A model generated the notes under the pieces. The model saw nothing but the letters and a program-made list of their open reading frames with translations, ran no database searches and was not told the origin of the DNA. This document shows positions 1-7,277 of a stretch of DNA of 35,553 bases, piece after piece. The position numbers were made by a program, and so were the translations under genes. How positions within the stretch are numbered: position 1 is the first letter of the stretch; the number at the start of each line of letters is the position of its first letter. The DNA comes from a virus. The stretch lies in IMG/VR virus record IMGVR_UViG_3300020442_000592, positions 1 to 35,553 of that record; one strand, given 5' to 3'.

Positions 1-219
1 GCTGGTCTGTTCTATTGCCCATATGTACCTCTCCAGATGTACAGAGCAATCGGTCAGGACACCTTCCAGCCACGTATCGGATTTAAGACTCGCTACGGCA
101 TGGTCTTGAACCCATTCGCGAAGGGTCTGACTGCACTGACCAACTCTGATCCACAGCACTCTTCTAACCTGAATGCTAACGCATACTACAGAAGAGTCCG
201 TGTTAAGAACCTCATGTGA
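1..219 (+). CDS. 23: Major capsid protein gp23, C-terminal 72 residues (5' truncated by window)
   Basis: The reading frame is open from base 1 and ends at TGA 217-219, so only the C-terminal 72 residues are present. The tail contains FKTRYGMVLNPF and ends NAYYRRVRVKNLM, which I recognise as the end of T4-type major capsid proteins. In the family, gp23 assembles into hexamers of the prohead shell and is cleaved at its N-terminus by the gp21 protease. A strong terminator follows 30 bases downstream. The next genes (gp3-like, uvsY, uvsW, gp55) are in the usual cyanomyovirus order after gp23, which supports the call. Confidence 0.9.
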   Translation, partial: AGLFYCPYVPLQMYRAIGQDTFQPRIGFKTRYGMVLNPFAKGLTALTNSDPQHSSNLNANAYYRRVRVKNLM

Positions 220-249
220 TATAATATTCACATCCGTGTGAAGGAAGTG

Positions 250-277
250 AGAGGGGGCTTGACGCCCCCTCTTTTTT
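250..277 (+). terminator. Rho-independent terminator of gp23
   Basis: A 9-bp perfect stem, AGAGGGGGC (250-258) with GCCCCCTCT (264-272), has the 5-nt loop TTGAC and is followed by a T run. The opposite strand lacks a T run, so it acts on + transcripts only. The loop also supplies the -35 of a promoter. Confidence 0.95.
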
Positions 278-287
278 ATGTCATAAT
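259..287 (+). promoter_or_regulatory. Sigma70-type promoter overlapping the gp23 terminator
   Basis: The -35 TTGACG (259-264) and -10 CATAAT (282-287) are 17 bases apart, each matching consensus at 5 of 6 positions. The -35 lies in the terminator loop. Transcription would start near 294, at the base of an 8-bp hairpin. No + strand gene of normal size lies before the next terminator at 487, so the expected product is a short RNA. Confidence 0.55.
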
Positions 288-488
288 ATATTTGTTGAGT
301 TGATCACTCAACACGGGAGTGACTGAATAACCTTGTTGGAATTTGGCGAGGTAATGTAAATGATTAGAGGTGGTGCTCGCTGCTAGGAATAGTAGAACCC
401 CGACCAAGGGAATCATTGTTGTTATGACCAAAATTCGCACTAGCGATTCCCATAACATAAAGGTAAAATGTAATCCTTTCTCCCACAC
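276..488 (-). CDS. Possible small membrane protein on the minus strand (doubtful)
   Basis: This minus-strand frame encodes up to 70 residues from a GTG at 488, or 60 residues from an ATG at 458. It has one hydrophobic stretch (about residues 17-37, containing VRILVITTMIPLVGVLLFLA) that could be a signal anchor, followed by a polar tail. It would be the only minus-strand gene in the window. No convincing ribosome binding site precedes the ATG, and both flanking hairpins have T runs only for + strand transcription. The same DNA is also read here as a + strand RNA gene, so a chance frame is quite possible. Confidence 0.22.
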   Translation of the reverse strand: MWEKGLHFTFMLWESLVRILVITTMIPLVGVLLFLAASTTSNHLHYLAKFQQGYSVTPVLSDQLNKYIMT

Positions 489-509
489 ACCCTTCTAGGG
501 TGTTTTTTT
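294..509 (+). ncRNA. Candidate structured small RNA between gp23 and the TauD-like gene
   Basis: A sigma70-like promoter (259-287) points into this stretch and a rho-independent terminator (487-509) closes it, giving a predicted transcript of about 215 nt. It starts with an 8-bp hairpin (TGTTGAGT 293-300 with ACTCAACA 306-313). Further on, GGGAATC (408-414) pairs with GATTCCC (445-451), and GTTAT (421-425) with ATAAC (452-456). The two pairings cross, as in an H-type pseudoknot. Only very short + strand reading frames are present: 8 codons from 360 and 24 codons from 424. A competing minus-strand frame is listed separately. I know of no named RNA family that fits; the inference rests on promoter, structure and terminator together. 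Confidence 0.45.
487..509 (+). terminator. Rho-independent terminator closing the 294-509 transcript
   Basis: ACACCC (487-492) pairs with GGGTGT (498-503) around the loop TTCTA and is followed by a run of seven T. The opposite strand has no T run. Because gp23 already has its own terminator, this second one implies a separate + strand transcript between the two. Confidence 0.85.
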
Positions 510-513
510 ATGT

Positions 514-521
514 GTAAATAA
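514..521 (+). promoter_or_regulatory. Possible late promoter box GTAAATAA
   Basis: GTAAATAA lies about 20 bases upstream of the ATG at 540 and just after a terminator. It resembles the T4-type late -10 box TATAAATA but differs at the first two positions. Position and context support it only weakly. Confidence 0.35.
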
Positions 522-539
522 ATTAGATACTAATTTGTC

Positions 540-1595
540 ATGAAGGTAACTAATATTCCAGGGTTAGGAAATTTTGGAGTGTTTGTAGATGATGTTAACT
601 TTGAAGACAACGACGAATGGTTAGAGATTGGTAAACTCCATCTTGAAAAATTAGTAACTATCGTTAGAAAGTCTGGACTCACTGAGGAAACATATCATAA
701 AACAATATCAAAGTGGGGAAGAGATAGACTCAATCACATCTCTAGACTGTTTAAACATTACAGTTGGGCAAAGGGAGATGCATTAAAAATATATTTTAGT
801 CCATTCACATCTGAGGAAGATAAAAAAGTCCTCGAAGAATATGCGAGGATTCGTCAGGGTGGTGTAAGCAACAAATACGGAAACACCCTAAAGATCAGCG
901 GTATGAGAGATCAGAATGGTGATCGGATAGGAATGTTTGCTGATGGTGAATTGCTATGGCACAGCAATGAGAGTGGTGACATTTCATTTACACCTGGAGT
1001 TGCTTTGCTTGGTGTCAAAGGTATGACAAAGAGTTGTACTGGATTTATGACAACAGCAGACTATTACCATGAGGTAAGCGATAGTTTCCGAAGCGAACTA
1101 GATGAGATGGTGTTAGTTCACAATTTTATATCTGGAAGAATCAATCCTGGACTGAATGAACCTCAGGATGAATTGATGTATAAGAATATGGCACCAATAG
1201 AAAACATGGAGATACCCATGGTTATCAAGAGTCCAGGTGGCATCAAAGGACTGCACTACAGTTACAACACTGTCACAGGTATCAAGGGTATGTCTGATAG
1301 GGATGCGGAGTTGGTTCTTTCAGAAATTAGATCAGGTCTAGAAAAATATGCATGGGATTATTGGTATGAGAATGACGATGATCTTTTGATCTTTGATAAT
1401 ACGATCACTCAACACAGAAGACTTGGTGACACCACGAACAGATTGGCACTTAGGTATGCGTTTGATTATACTTACTTACAGTCTGAACCATACCAACCAT
1501 ACTATCAAGAGGAGTATAGGCAAAGGTACATCGCTAACATGACAGAGCTCGCAGAATCGCATGAGCACAGCGAGATTCAGATACCATCTAAATAA
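540..1595 (+). CDS. TauD/TfdA-like Fe(II)/2-oxoglutarate dioxygenase
   Basis: The 351-residue protein has the C-terminal signature of the TauD/TfdA family: DNTITQHRRLGDTTNRLALR, giving distal iron ligand His292 and a likely 2-oxoglutarate-binding Arg at 301 or 305. The upstream iron motif, normally H-x-D in a WH context, reads WHSNES (His141, Ser142, Asn143), so the usual Asp is Asn. Family members hydroxylate or desaturate small molecules; the substrate here is unknown. The gene sits alone between a terminator and the gp3-like gene. The length is somewhat above the ~280-300 residues of TauD, with an extra N-terminal part. The fold call is fairly secure; catalytic competence is open. Confidence 0.75.
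   Translation: MKVTNIPGLGNFGVFVDDVNFEDNDEWLEIGKLHLEKLVTIVRKSGLTEETYHKTISKWGRDRLNHISRLFKHYSWAKGDALKIYFSPFTSEEDKKVLEEYARIRQGGVSNKYGNTLKISGMRDQNGDRIGMFADGELLWHSNESGDISFTPGVALLGVKGMTKSCTGFMTTADYYHEVSDSFRSELDEMVLVHNFISGRINPGLNEPQDELMYKNMAPIENMEIPMVIKSPGGIKGLHYSYNTVTGIKGMSDRDAELVLSEIRSGLEKYAWDYWYENDDDLLIFDNTITQHRRLGDTTNRLALRYAFDYTYLQSEPYQPYYQEEYRQRYIANMTELAESHEHSEIQIPSK
1588..1595 (+). promoter_or_regulatory. Possible late promoter box CTAAATAA
   Basis: CTAAATAA spans the stop codon of the oxygenase gene and lies 25 bases before the preferred ATG (1620) of the gp3-like gene. The same CTAAATA form occurs at 27836 before a gene with a strong ribosome binding site. It fits T4-type late promoters, which drive structural genes. 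Confidence 0.4.
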
Positions 1596-1619
1596 TTGAG
1601 TGAAGTAACACCTAGAAGA

Positions 1620-2165
1620 ATGGCAACCTTTAGTCCAGCGAACGTAAATTTTTTATCCCCTGTTGGATTTAAATTCGTTATTGGTAGATGCCCTAACGTT
1701 GATTTCTTTTGTCAGCGTGCAGCAATTCCAGAAGTAGAAATTGGATCTCGTCAGATCGTAACTCCAGTTAAGGAGTATGAGGTTCCTGGCGATAAGATGA
1801 CGTTCTCGGATTTGAGATTGACATTCTTAGTTAACGAAAATCTTGACAACTACTACGAAATTTACAAGTGGTTGAAAGGATTATCTACACCAAAAGAGTT
1901 TCAACAGTTTGACAAGTATATGAAAACTGTTGATGAAGCAGGTAGAGACACTGAGTTTGCTAAACAGTTTAGTGATGCACGATTAATTATCTTGAACAGT
2001 AATTACAATCCTATTGCATCAGTAAACTTTCAGCAAATTTTTCCAACTGCACTAACCACACTTGAGTTTGACGCATCTGCAACTGATATCAATTACTTCA
2101 CAGCAGAGGTTAATTTCAAGTATACTTTGTATGAGATCACCGACGAAGACGGACTTAAAGTATGA
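1620..2165 (+). CDS. 3: Tail completion/sheath stabiliser protein, gp3-like
   Basis: The protein has 181 residues from ATG 1620; an upstream TTG at 1596 would add eight residues but overlaps the promoter-like box. The segment VGFKFVIGRCPNVDFFCQRA, followed by a P-E-V/I-G turn, resembles the tube fold shared by gp19-type tail proteins (F-x-V/I ... P-x-V-x-F-F-C). In cyanomyoviruses the gene between gp23 and uvsY is usually named gp3, the terminator ring at the head-proximal end of the tail. The name rests mainly on gene order; another tube-fold protein cannot be excluded. It overlaps uvsY by four bases. Confidence 0.6.
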   Translation: MATFSPANVNFLSPVGFKFVIGRCPNVDFFCQRAAIPEVEIGSRQIVTPVKEYEVPGDKMTFSDLRLTFLVNENLDNYYEIYKWLKGLSTPKEFQQFDKYMKTVDEAGRDTEFAKQFSDARLIILNSNYNPIASVNFQQIFPTALTTLEFDASATDINYFTAEVNFKYTLYEITDEDGLKV

Positions 2166-2575
2166 ATCTTGAAACCTTGAATGATATGTGGGAGAAAGAC
2201 TCACAACTAAACGATGAAAAACTAGATCATGACTCATTAGATATCCCAAAATTACATGCTAAATATTTACGTATTTACAATTCTTTCTGTTCTCTTCGGG
2301 ATCAGCAAGAGTTCACTGTAAAAACAGTCTACCGTGACAGGTGGGAATACTATACAGGGAAGTCGGAGAAACCATTCCATATCAAACTCCTCAAAACAGA
2401 TGTACCAATATATCTGGAATCAGATGGAGAATATCAAAAGGCAGTCCTCAAGTTTAAGTATTTGAACCAGATGGTCGATGCATTAAAGACCATCCTCACG
2501 GCAATTAACAATCGTTCTTTTCATATCAAAAATGCGATTGAGTTTGCCAAGTTTTTGAAAGGTTATGAGATCTAG
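2162..2575 (+). CDS. uvsY: UvsY recombination mediator
   Basis: The 137-residue length is the same as T4 UvsY, and the gene lies directly before uvsW. The centre has YRDRWEYYTGK, similar to the LDYYSGR region of T4 UvsY, and the C-terminus ends in a helical segment (INNRSFHIKNAIEFAKF) matching T4 KSRGFAIKHIQDM. In T4, UvsY binds ssDNA and loads the UvsX recombinase onto gp32-coated strands. Its partner UvsX is encoded at 23399. The gene starts within the last codons of the gp3-like gene and its end overlaps uvsW by 11 bases. Confidence 0.88.
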   Translation: MNLETLNDMWEKDSQLNDEKLDHDSLDIPKLHAKYLRIYNSFCSLRDQQEFTVKTVYRDRWEYYTGKSEKPFHIKLLKTDVPIYLESDGEYQKAVLKFKYLNQMVDALKTILTAINNRSFHIKNAIEFAKFLKGYEI

Positions 2576-4037
2576 CGTCATTATTGAAAAGAAGAACGAA
2601 GTATACTTGAGGATTGCCGCAGAACCACACGTTTGCTACGAGTTAGCAGATGAGTTTACGTTTGAGGTTCCTCAAGCAAAGTTCATGTCTGCTTACAAGA
2701 AAAGGTTCTGGGATGGCAAAATCAAGTTATTCTCCCCAGGTACGGGCGAGATTTATGTTGGTCTTCTCCCTTATGTTACTTCGTTCTGCGAAGAAAGAGG
2801 GTACGAATACGTATATCGGGACAACGAATTTTACGGACTTCCATCACAAGTGGATGAGTTCGTTACACCAGAAGGGATCGGAGACTTCATAAAGTCACTG
2901 AACTTACCCTTCAAACCGAGAGACTATCAATACAAAGGAATATACGAAGCGCTAAGAAACAAGCGAAAATTATTATTGTCGCCAACAGGATCAGGCAAGT
3001 CACTGATGATCTATGCCCTGACTAGATTTTTTGAGGCGAAAGATTTAAAGACTTTGATTGTGGTTCCTACCACATCATTGGTCGAACAAATGCATAAAGA
3101 CTTTGAGGACTATGGTTGGAATGCCAAGCACCATTGCCACAAAGTATACGGTGGAAACTCACCGATGTCAAAGAAAGATGTAGTGATTACCACCTGGCAA
3201 TCTATCTACAAATTACCAAAAAATTACTTTAATGACTTTGGCGCAGTCATAGGTGACGAAGCACATCTCTTCAAAGCAAAGTCACTTACTAACATCATGA
3301 ATAAACTCTATGACTGTAAGTATAGAGTTGGATTTACTGGCACCTTAGATGGCACCGAAACAAACCGCCTGGTTCTCGAAGGGGTTTTTGGTTTGGTTGA
3401 CAAGGTAACAAAGACAGAGAAGTTAATCAGAGATGGTCACTTATCTGAGTTTGAGATCAAAGTTTTAATTCTTAAGCACGACAAGATTTCTTTTGATTCA
3501 TATCAAGATGAAATTGATTACATAGTTGAGTGTGAACCACGTAACAGGTTTATCAGAAACTTGGTGTGTGATCTAGAGGGTAATACTCTAGTGCTGTTTA
3601 ACTATGTCGAGCGACATGGCATGCCATTGTTCGACATCATAAATAGTAGGACAGGTGAAGATCGTCCAGTCTTTCTAGTACACGGTGGAGTTGAGGTCGA
3701 AGACCGCGAACGCATCAGGCAAATCGCAGAGACCACATCCAACGCAATCATCGTTGCATCATACGGAACTTTCAGTACAGGCATTAACATTAGAAATCTG
3801 CACAACGTTGTTTTCGCATCACCATCAAAATCAAGAGTAAGGAACTTGCAGTCGATCGGGCGCGTTCTCAGAAGGGGTGATAACAAAAAGAAAGCAGTTC
3901 TCTATGATATTGCAGATGACATATCCAACGGTGGTAAGAGGAATTATACACTAAATCATTTGGTAGAAAGAGTAAAAGTATATAATGAAGAAAACTTTAA
4001 TTATGAATTTATTGATGTCCGCATTAGGAACAAATAA
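2565..4037 (+). CDS. uvsW: UvsW RNA-DNA and recombination helicase
   Basis: This 490-residue superfamily 2 helicase has Walker A SPTGSGKS (139-146), Walker B GDEAH (230-234), motif III GFTGT (256-260) and motif VI QSIGRVLRRG (429-438). An N-terminal domain of about 110 residues precedes the helicase core, as in T4 UvsW. In T4 the enzyme unwinds R-loops and branched DNA and helps the switch from origin- to recombination-dependent replication. The ATG at 2565 overlaps the end of uvsY, so the two are translationally coupled. Confidence 0.95.
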   Translation: MRSSVIIEKKNEVYLRIAAEPHVCYELADEFTFEVPQAKFMSAYKKRFWDGKIKLFSPGTGEIYVGLLPYVTSFCEERGYEYVYRDNEFYGLPSQVDEFVTPEGIGDFIKSLNLPFKPRDYQYKGIYEALRNKRKLLLSPTGSGKSLMIYALTRFFEAKDLKTLIVVPTTSLVEQMHKDFEDYGWNAKHHCHKVYGGNSPMSKKDVVITTWQSIYKLPKNYFNDFGAVIGDEAHLFKAKSLTNIMNKLYDCKYRVGFTGTLDGTETNRLVLEGVFGLVDKVTKTEKLIRDGHLSEFEIKVLILKHDKISFDSYQDEIDYIVECEPRNRFIRNLVCDLEGNTLVLFNYVERHGMPLFDIINSRTGEDRPVFLVHGGVEVEDRERIRQIAETTSNAIIVASYGTFSTGINIRNLHNVVFASPSKSRVRNLQSIGRVLRRGDNKKKAVLYDIADDISNGGKRNYTLNHLVERVKVYNEENFNYEFIDVRIRNK

Positions 4038-4038
4038 A

Positions 4039-4431
4039 ATGCCCGAAGAAAACGATTTTCTGGGTGCTATCAAACTAATTACTGGAGAAGAACTTTTAGC
4101 TAAAGTCACGCATGTTTTAGATGAGGATGGCGATTACATTATTGTAGAGAATCCCATCGAAGTTGAAGAAGTGACTCTTGGAAAAAAGCAAGGTGCAAAG
4201 ATAGGACCATGGATGAAGTTCTCTAACGAGAACACATTTATCATTCCAAAGGAAAAGATTATCACTGTAGTTGAGTGCGGTCCCGAGGTAGCAATCTTCT
4301 ATTCTCTCTCACTCCGTAAACTACATAGAAATGTAGACCAACTGAATACTACAGGTTCAACGGACCTTGGTAGGATAGGTTCTGTAGATGAATGTAGAGA
4401 TCTCTTAGAGAAGCTATTTAAAGCTAATTAG
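4039..4431 (+). CDS. Small Sm-like conserved cyanophage protein
   Basis: The protein has 130 residues from ATG 4039, one base after the uvsW stop; an upstream in-frame ATG (3985) lies inside uvsW and is unlikely. The pattern IKLITGEELLAKV, then ENPIEVEEV, then PWMKFSNENTFIIP, resembles a short five-strand Sm/Lsm-like barrel and is shared with the proteins at 19379, 19711 and 20659. Sm-like folds often bind RNA, but that is only a fold-based guess. It is the last gene before the gp55 promoter. Confidence 0.6.
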   Translation: MPEENDFLGAIKLITGEELLAKVTHVLDEDGDYIIVENPIEVEEVTLGKKQGAKIGPWMKFSNENTFIIPKEKIITVVECGPEVAIFYSLSLRKLHRNVDQLNTTGSTDLGRIGSVDECRDLLEKLFKAN

Positions 4432-4437
4432 TCTTTG

Positions 4438-4453
4438 AACCCTCCACAGGGTT
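4438..4453 (+). terminator. Weak hairpin after the Sm-like gene
   Basis: AACCCT (4438-4443) pairs with AGGGTT (4448-4453) around CCAC. Only a short, interrupted T-rich stretch follows, so it would be a weak terminator or a transcript-end stabilising hairpin. Confidence 0.4.
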
Positions 4454-4487
4454 ATTGTACAGAGATTACAGAGGTCTGTCAAGCCCC

Positions 4488-4516
4488 TTGACTATTGACC
4501 AGTTATTTGATACACT
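4488..4516 (+). promoter_or_regulatory. Sigma70-type promoter of the gp55 operon
   Basis: The -35 TTGACT (4488-4493) and -10 TACACT (4511-4516) are 17 bases apart and lie 26 bases before the gp55 start. The -35 overlaps a small inverted repeat, GTCAAG (4478-4483) with CTTGAC (4487-4492). A host-type promoter fits a gene needed before late transcription can begin. Confidence 0.65.
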
Positions 4517-4541
4517 TATGTCAACGATCAAAGACGTATGA

Positions 4542-5015
4542 ATGGCAAAGAGAAAGACACAATCAGAGCATTACGTTAACAATAAAGAGTTTCTAATCGC
4601 TCTAGTTGAATTCAAACACCAATGTAAAGTTGCCAAAGAGAAGGGTGAAAAGCGTCCTCCTATCAGCAACTACATCGGTGAGTGCTTTCTCAAAATCGCA
4701 ACTCATCTCTCATACAAACCTAACTTTGTAAACTACATGTTTAGGGAAGATATGATTTGTGATGGTATTGAAAACTGTGTTCAGTACATTGAAAATTTCA
4801 ACCCAGAGAAATCCAGTAATCCTTTTGCATACTTTACACAGATTATCTACTACGCATTCTTGAGAAGGATCCAGAAAGAGAAGAGACAACTAGAGATTAA
4901 GAACAAGATTCTTCTCAAGTCTGGATACGAACAAGTATTCCATTCTGACGATAATGATTCGTCCTCAGATTACAATACTATCAAAGAAAACGTAGAGATT
5001 AGGATTAATGGTTGA
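4542..5015 (+). CDS. 55: Late-transcription sigma factor gp55
   Basis: The 157-residue protein is shorter than T4 gp55 (185). Residues 2-11 include KRKTQSEHYVNNKEF, typical of cyanophage gp55. The middle has FNPEKSSNPFAYFTQIIYYA followed by FLRRIQKEKRQ, the region-2 pattern of small sigma factors that opens the -10 element. In T4, gp55 bound to host RNA polymerase recognises TATAAATA and is activated by the sliding clamp gp45, encoded here at 14892. Late boxes of that kind occur at 18811, 30764 and 33352. The gene overlaps the next one by eight bases. Confidence 0.9.
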   Translation: MAKRKTQSEHYVNNKEFLIALVEFKHQCKVAKEKGEKRPPISNYIGECFLKIATHLSYKPNFVNYMFREDMICDGIENCVQYIENFNPEKSSNPFAYFTQIIYYAFLRRIQKEKRQLEIKNKILLKSGYEQVFHSDDNDSSSDYNTIKENVEIRING

Positions 5016-5304
5016 TACAGAAACTAAACCAAAAGCACAACTCTCCAGTTCTTTTGGTGGCACTATTGAAAAGAACATCCCTGAAGATGTAGAATGGATT
5101 GATGATAGTTTCTATATTAAAGAAACGCGATTCGGTCTGTACACCAGCATCCTGAAGGAACCACTGGGTCAGCATTTTATTACAGGTGCTACTTATGATG
5201 GAGTTTTTACCGTAACCCGTTGGCATCTGAAAGCATTACAAGAAGGAAATCTTGACGAGTATACTCGTGTTATCAACTCTGGAGTAGTTGGTGGTAAGTT
5301 GTAA
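5008..5304 (+). CDS. Conserved hypothetical protein
   Basis: This 98-residue soluble protein starts inside the last codons of gp55 and ends on the ATG of the next oxygenase gene, so it is part of the gp55-gp47 operon. A low-complexity N-terminus (about 20 residues) is followed by an ordered part with WIDDSFYIKETRFGLYTSIL and TRWHLKALQEGNLDEY. No signal peptide or membrane segment is visible and I do not recognise a family. The tight overlaps on both sides support it as a real gene. Confidence 0.7.
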   Translation: MVDTETKPKAQLSSSFGGTIEKNIPEDVEWIDDSFYIKETRFGLYTSILKEPLGQHFITGATYDGVFTVTRWHLKALQEGNLDEYTRVINSGVVGGKL

Positions 5305-5954
5305 TGTATCCTATTACTGTTGTTGATGACTTCTTTTCTGAACCAGATAAGGTTGTAGAGTATGCTATGCAACAGGAGTTCTTCCCTAGTGAGGATGGAC
5401 GCTGGCCAGGTAAAAGATCGAAGATGATTATCGATCTTGATAGAACTCTTTATGATTATATCTGTGTAAAAATCATTTCACTATTTCATCCAGAGTTACC
5501 TGAGACATGGGACTTTGAGATGCAATTCCAACTCATATCTCCATACTCAAAACATCAATACGATCCAAAAAATCGCGGGTGGATTCATGTAGATAAGAGT
5601 ATTACTAGATTTGGTGGCATCATTTATCTCAACAGATATCCAGAAAAAGACACTGGCACATGCATCTACAAAGAAAAGATGGGATGGTCCAGTCAAATCT
5701 ACAAATCATTAGACGTAAAGAAGAGACATTATACAGGTCAACACGTACCTGATGATGAGTATGAGCGTTGGATGTATGAAGTGAATTCTCAGTACGAGGA
5801 GACAATGGTCATCAAAAACGTGTATAATAGAATGGCACTGTTCAATTGTAATACCTGGCACGGTGTCCAAACCTTTGGTAAAAATCAAGACCGACTTACG
5901 ATCTCATTCTTCTGCAGAGATCTTCCTAGACTACAACCTCCTTACTATAGATAA
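5304..5954 (+). CDS. 2OG-Fe(II) oxygenase (DUF6445-like)
   Basis: This 216-residue protein carries an iron-binding set: H-x-D in GWIHVDKSITRFGGIIYLN (His about 98, Asp about 100), and a distal His in NTWHGVQTFG followed by DRLTISFF with the 2-oxoglutarate Arg. It begins MYPITVVDDFFSEPDKVVEY, a frequent start among phage oxygenases of this type. The substrate is unknown; relatives are often near DNA metabolism or structural genes. The gene shares one base with each neighbour and so lies inside the gp55-gp47 operon. Confidence 0.8.
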   Translation: MYPITVVDDFFSEPDKVVEYAMQQEFFPSEDGRWPGKRSKMIIDLDRTLYDYICVKIISLFHPELPETWDFEMQFQLISPYSKHQYDPKNRGWIHVDKSITRFGGIIYLNRYPEKDTGTCIYKEKMGWSSQIYKSLDVKKRHYTGQHVPDDEYERWMYEVNSQYEETMVIKNVYNRMALFNCNTWHGVQTFGKNQDRLTISFFCRDLPRLQPPYYR

Positions 5955-7000
5955 TGAAAGTTGCAATTATTACTGACCAACACTTTGGTGCGAGAAAGTC
6001 CTCCCGTGTTTTCCATGAGTTCTTTCTCAAGTTCTACAATAAAGTTTTCTTTCCAACTCTAAAGAAGGAGAAGATTACTACTGTATTTGATCTTGGAGAT
6101 ACGTTTGACAACCGTAGGCAGATTGATCTGTGGGCAGCAAAGTGGGCAAGAGAAAATTATTACGATCGTCTGCGTGACATGAACGTAGAGGTCCATGCTG
6201 TTGTCGGTAATCATACTGCATACTTTAAGGACACAAACAGTATTAATACTCTTGACAACCTGCTCGGAGAATATGAGAATGTCCATACATATTCCGAAGC
6301 TACAGAAGTAACTGTTGGTGGGTTACCTATTCTTTTTATTCCCTGGATCAATGCTGAAAATTCTGAGACCACTTATAAACTTATTGAAGGTACAGATTGC
6401 GACTACGCGATGGGGCACCTTGAGCTCAACGGATTTGAAGCTCATCGTGGATACCTCATGGAGCACGGTGCTGAGAGCAAACGCTATAAGAAGTTCACTA
6501 AAGTTCTATCAGGTCATTACCATCACAGATCTTCCAGAGGAAACATCTTCTACCTAGGTAATCCTTATCAGATTTACTGGAACGACTACAGAGACACTCG
6601 TGGATTCCATATCTTTGATACTGAAACTGGTGATCTTAAATTTATCAAGAATCCATTTGAGATCTATGAAAAAATTTACTATGATGAAACTAAGTTAAAT
6701 AGTTCTACATTTGATTACGCACAATACAACAATACAATTGTAAAGATTGTAGTTGAGAAGAAAACAGACTCTCACAAGTTTGACTTCTTCCTCAGTCAAC
6801 TTTATGCCGCTGGTGTGCATGAAGTCAAGGTTATTGAAGATCCTTCTTTTGAGTCTGATTTAGAAGAAGAGATTGATATTGATAGTGAAGACACACTAAC
6901 ACTCCTAGAGAGATACGTTGATGATCTTGGGCATGAAGATAAACCTGGCGTTAAAACTATTCTCAAATCACTTTACGTAGAAGCATTGGAGCTAGTATGA
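5954..7000 (+). CDS. 47: Recombination endonuclease subunit gp47 (Mre11/SbcD-like)
   Basis: The 348-residue calcineurin-like phosphoesterase is close to T4 gp47 (339). The metal-binding motifs are in order: DQHFG (8-12), GDTFDNRR (48-55), GNH (85-87), GHLELNG (154-160) and GHYHH (187-191). With gp46 it forms the nuclease that resects double-strand ends to feed UvsX/UvsY recombination, and it helps degrade host DNA in T4. The start overlaps the upstream stop by one base. Confidence 0.95.
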   Translation: MKVAIITDQHFGARKSSRVFHEFFLKFYNKVFFPTLKKEKITTVFDLGDTFDNRRQIDLWAAKWARENYYDRLRDMNVEVHAVVGNHTAYFKDTNSINTLDNLLGEYENVHTYSEATEVTVGGLPILFIPWINAENSETTYKLIEGTDCDYAMGHLELNGFEAHRGYLMEHGAESKRYKKFTKVLSGHYHHRSSRGNIFYLGNPYQIYWNDYRDTRGFHIFDTETGDLKFIKNPFEIYEKIYYDETKLNSSTFDYAQYNNTIVKIVVEKKTDSHKFDFFLSQLYAAGVHEVKVIEDPSFESDLEEEIDIDSEDTLTLLERYVDDLGHEDKPGVKTILKSLYVEALELV

Positions 7001-7260
7001 TGTTCGTCTTATCCATCAGGGGAAAGGAAGAAGAGGGAGCTTATGCTGTCACTGATGATGTAGGAGAAAAAGTCATTTACCTTTTCCTTGACAAAGACGA
7101 CGCAGTACGCTATGCTGGACTTCTGGAAGCAGATGATTTTCCAGAAATGTCAGTAGTAGAAGTAGAAGATCGTAATGCTATGCAAGCTTGTGAGCAGCAC
7201 GGTCACCCATATTATATTGTCACCCCAGATGATATAGTAATACCTCCTAGAGAAGATTAA
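6997..7260 (+). CDS. DUF3110 family protein
   Basis: The 87-residue protein has the layout of DUF3110 proteins of cyanobacteria: a first strand (MFVLSIRGKEEEGAYAV), then YLFLDKDDAVRYAGLLEADD, then FPEMSVVEVE. The family is known mainly from cyanobacteria and their phages and has no established function. The ATG overlaps the gp47 stop; a second ATG follows at once at 7000. It lies between the two nuclease subunit genes and is soluble, with no signal sequence. Confidence 0.75.
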   Translation: MMFVLSIRGKEEEGAYAVTDDVGEKVIYLFLDKDDAVRYAGLLEADDFPEMSVVEVEDRNAMQACEQHGHPYYIVTPDDIVIPPRED

Positions 7261-7277
7261 CTTTTTGTCCGTTTGTT

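Noticed and set aside
1620-2165. Calling the tail gene gp19 (major tail tube)
   Set aside because: It has a tube-like fold, but the position between gp23 and uvsY is that of cyanophage gp3; gp19 normally precedes gp20.
3985-4038. Extended start of the Sm-like gene inside uvsW
   Set aside because: The extension lies inside the uvsW coding end, and the ATG at 4039 fits the size of the paralogues better.
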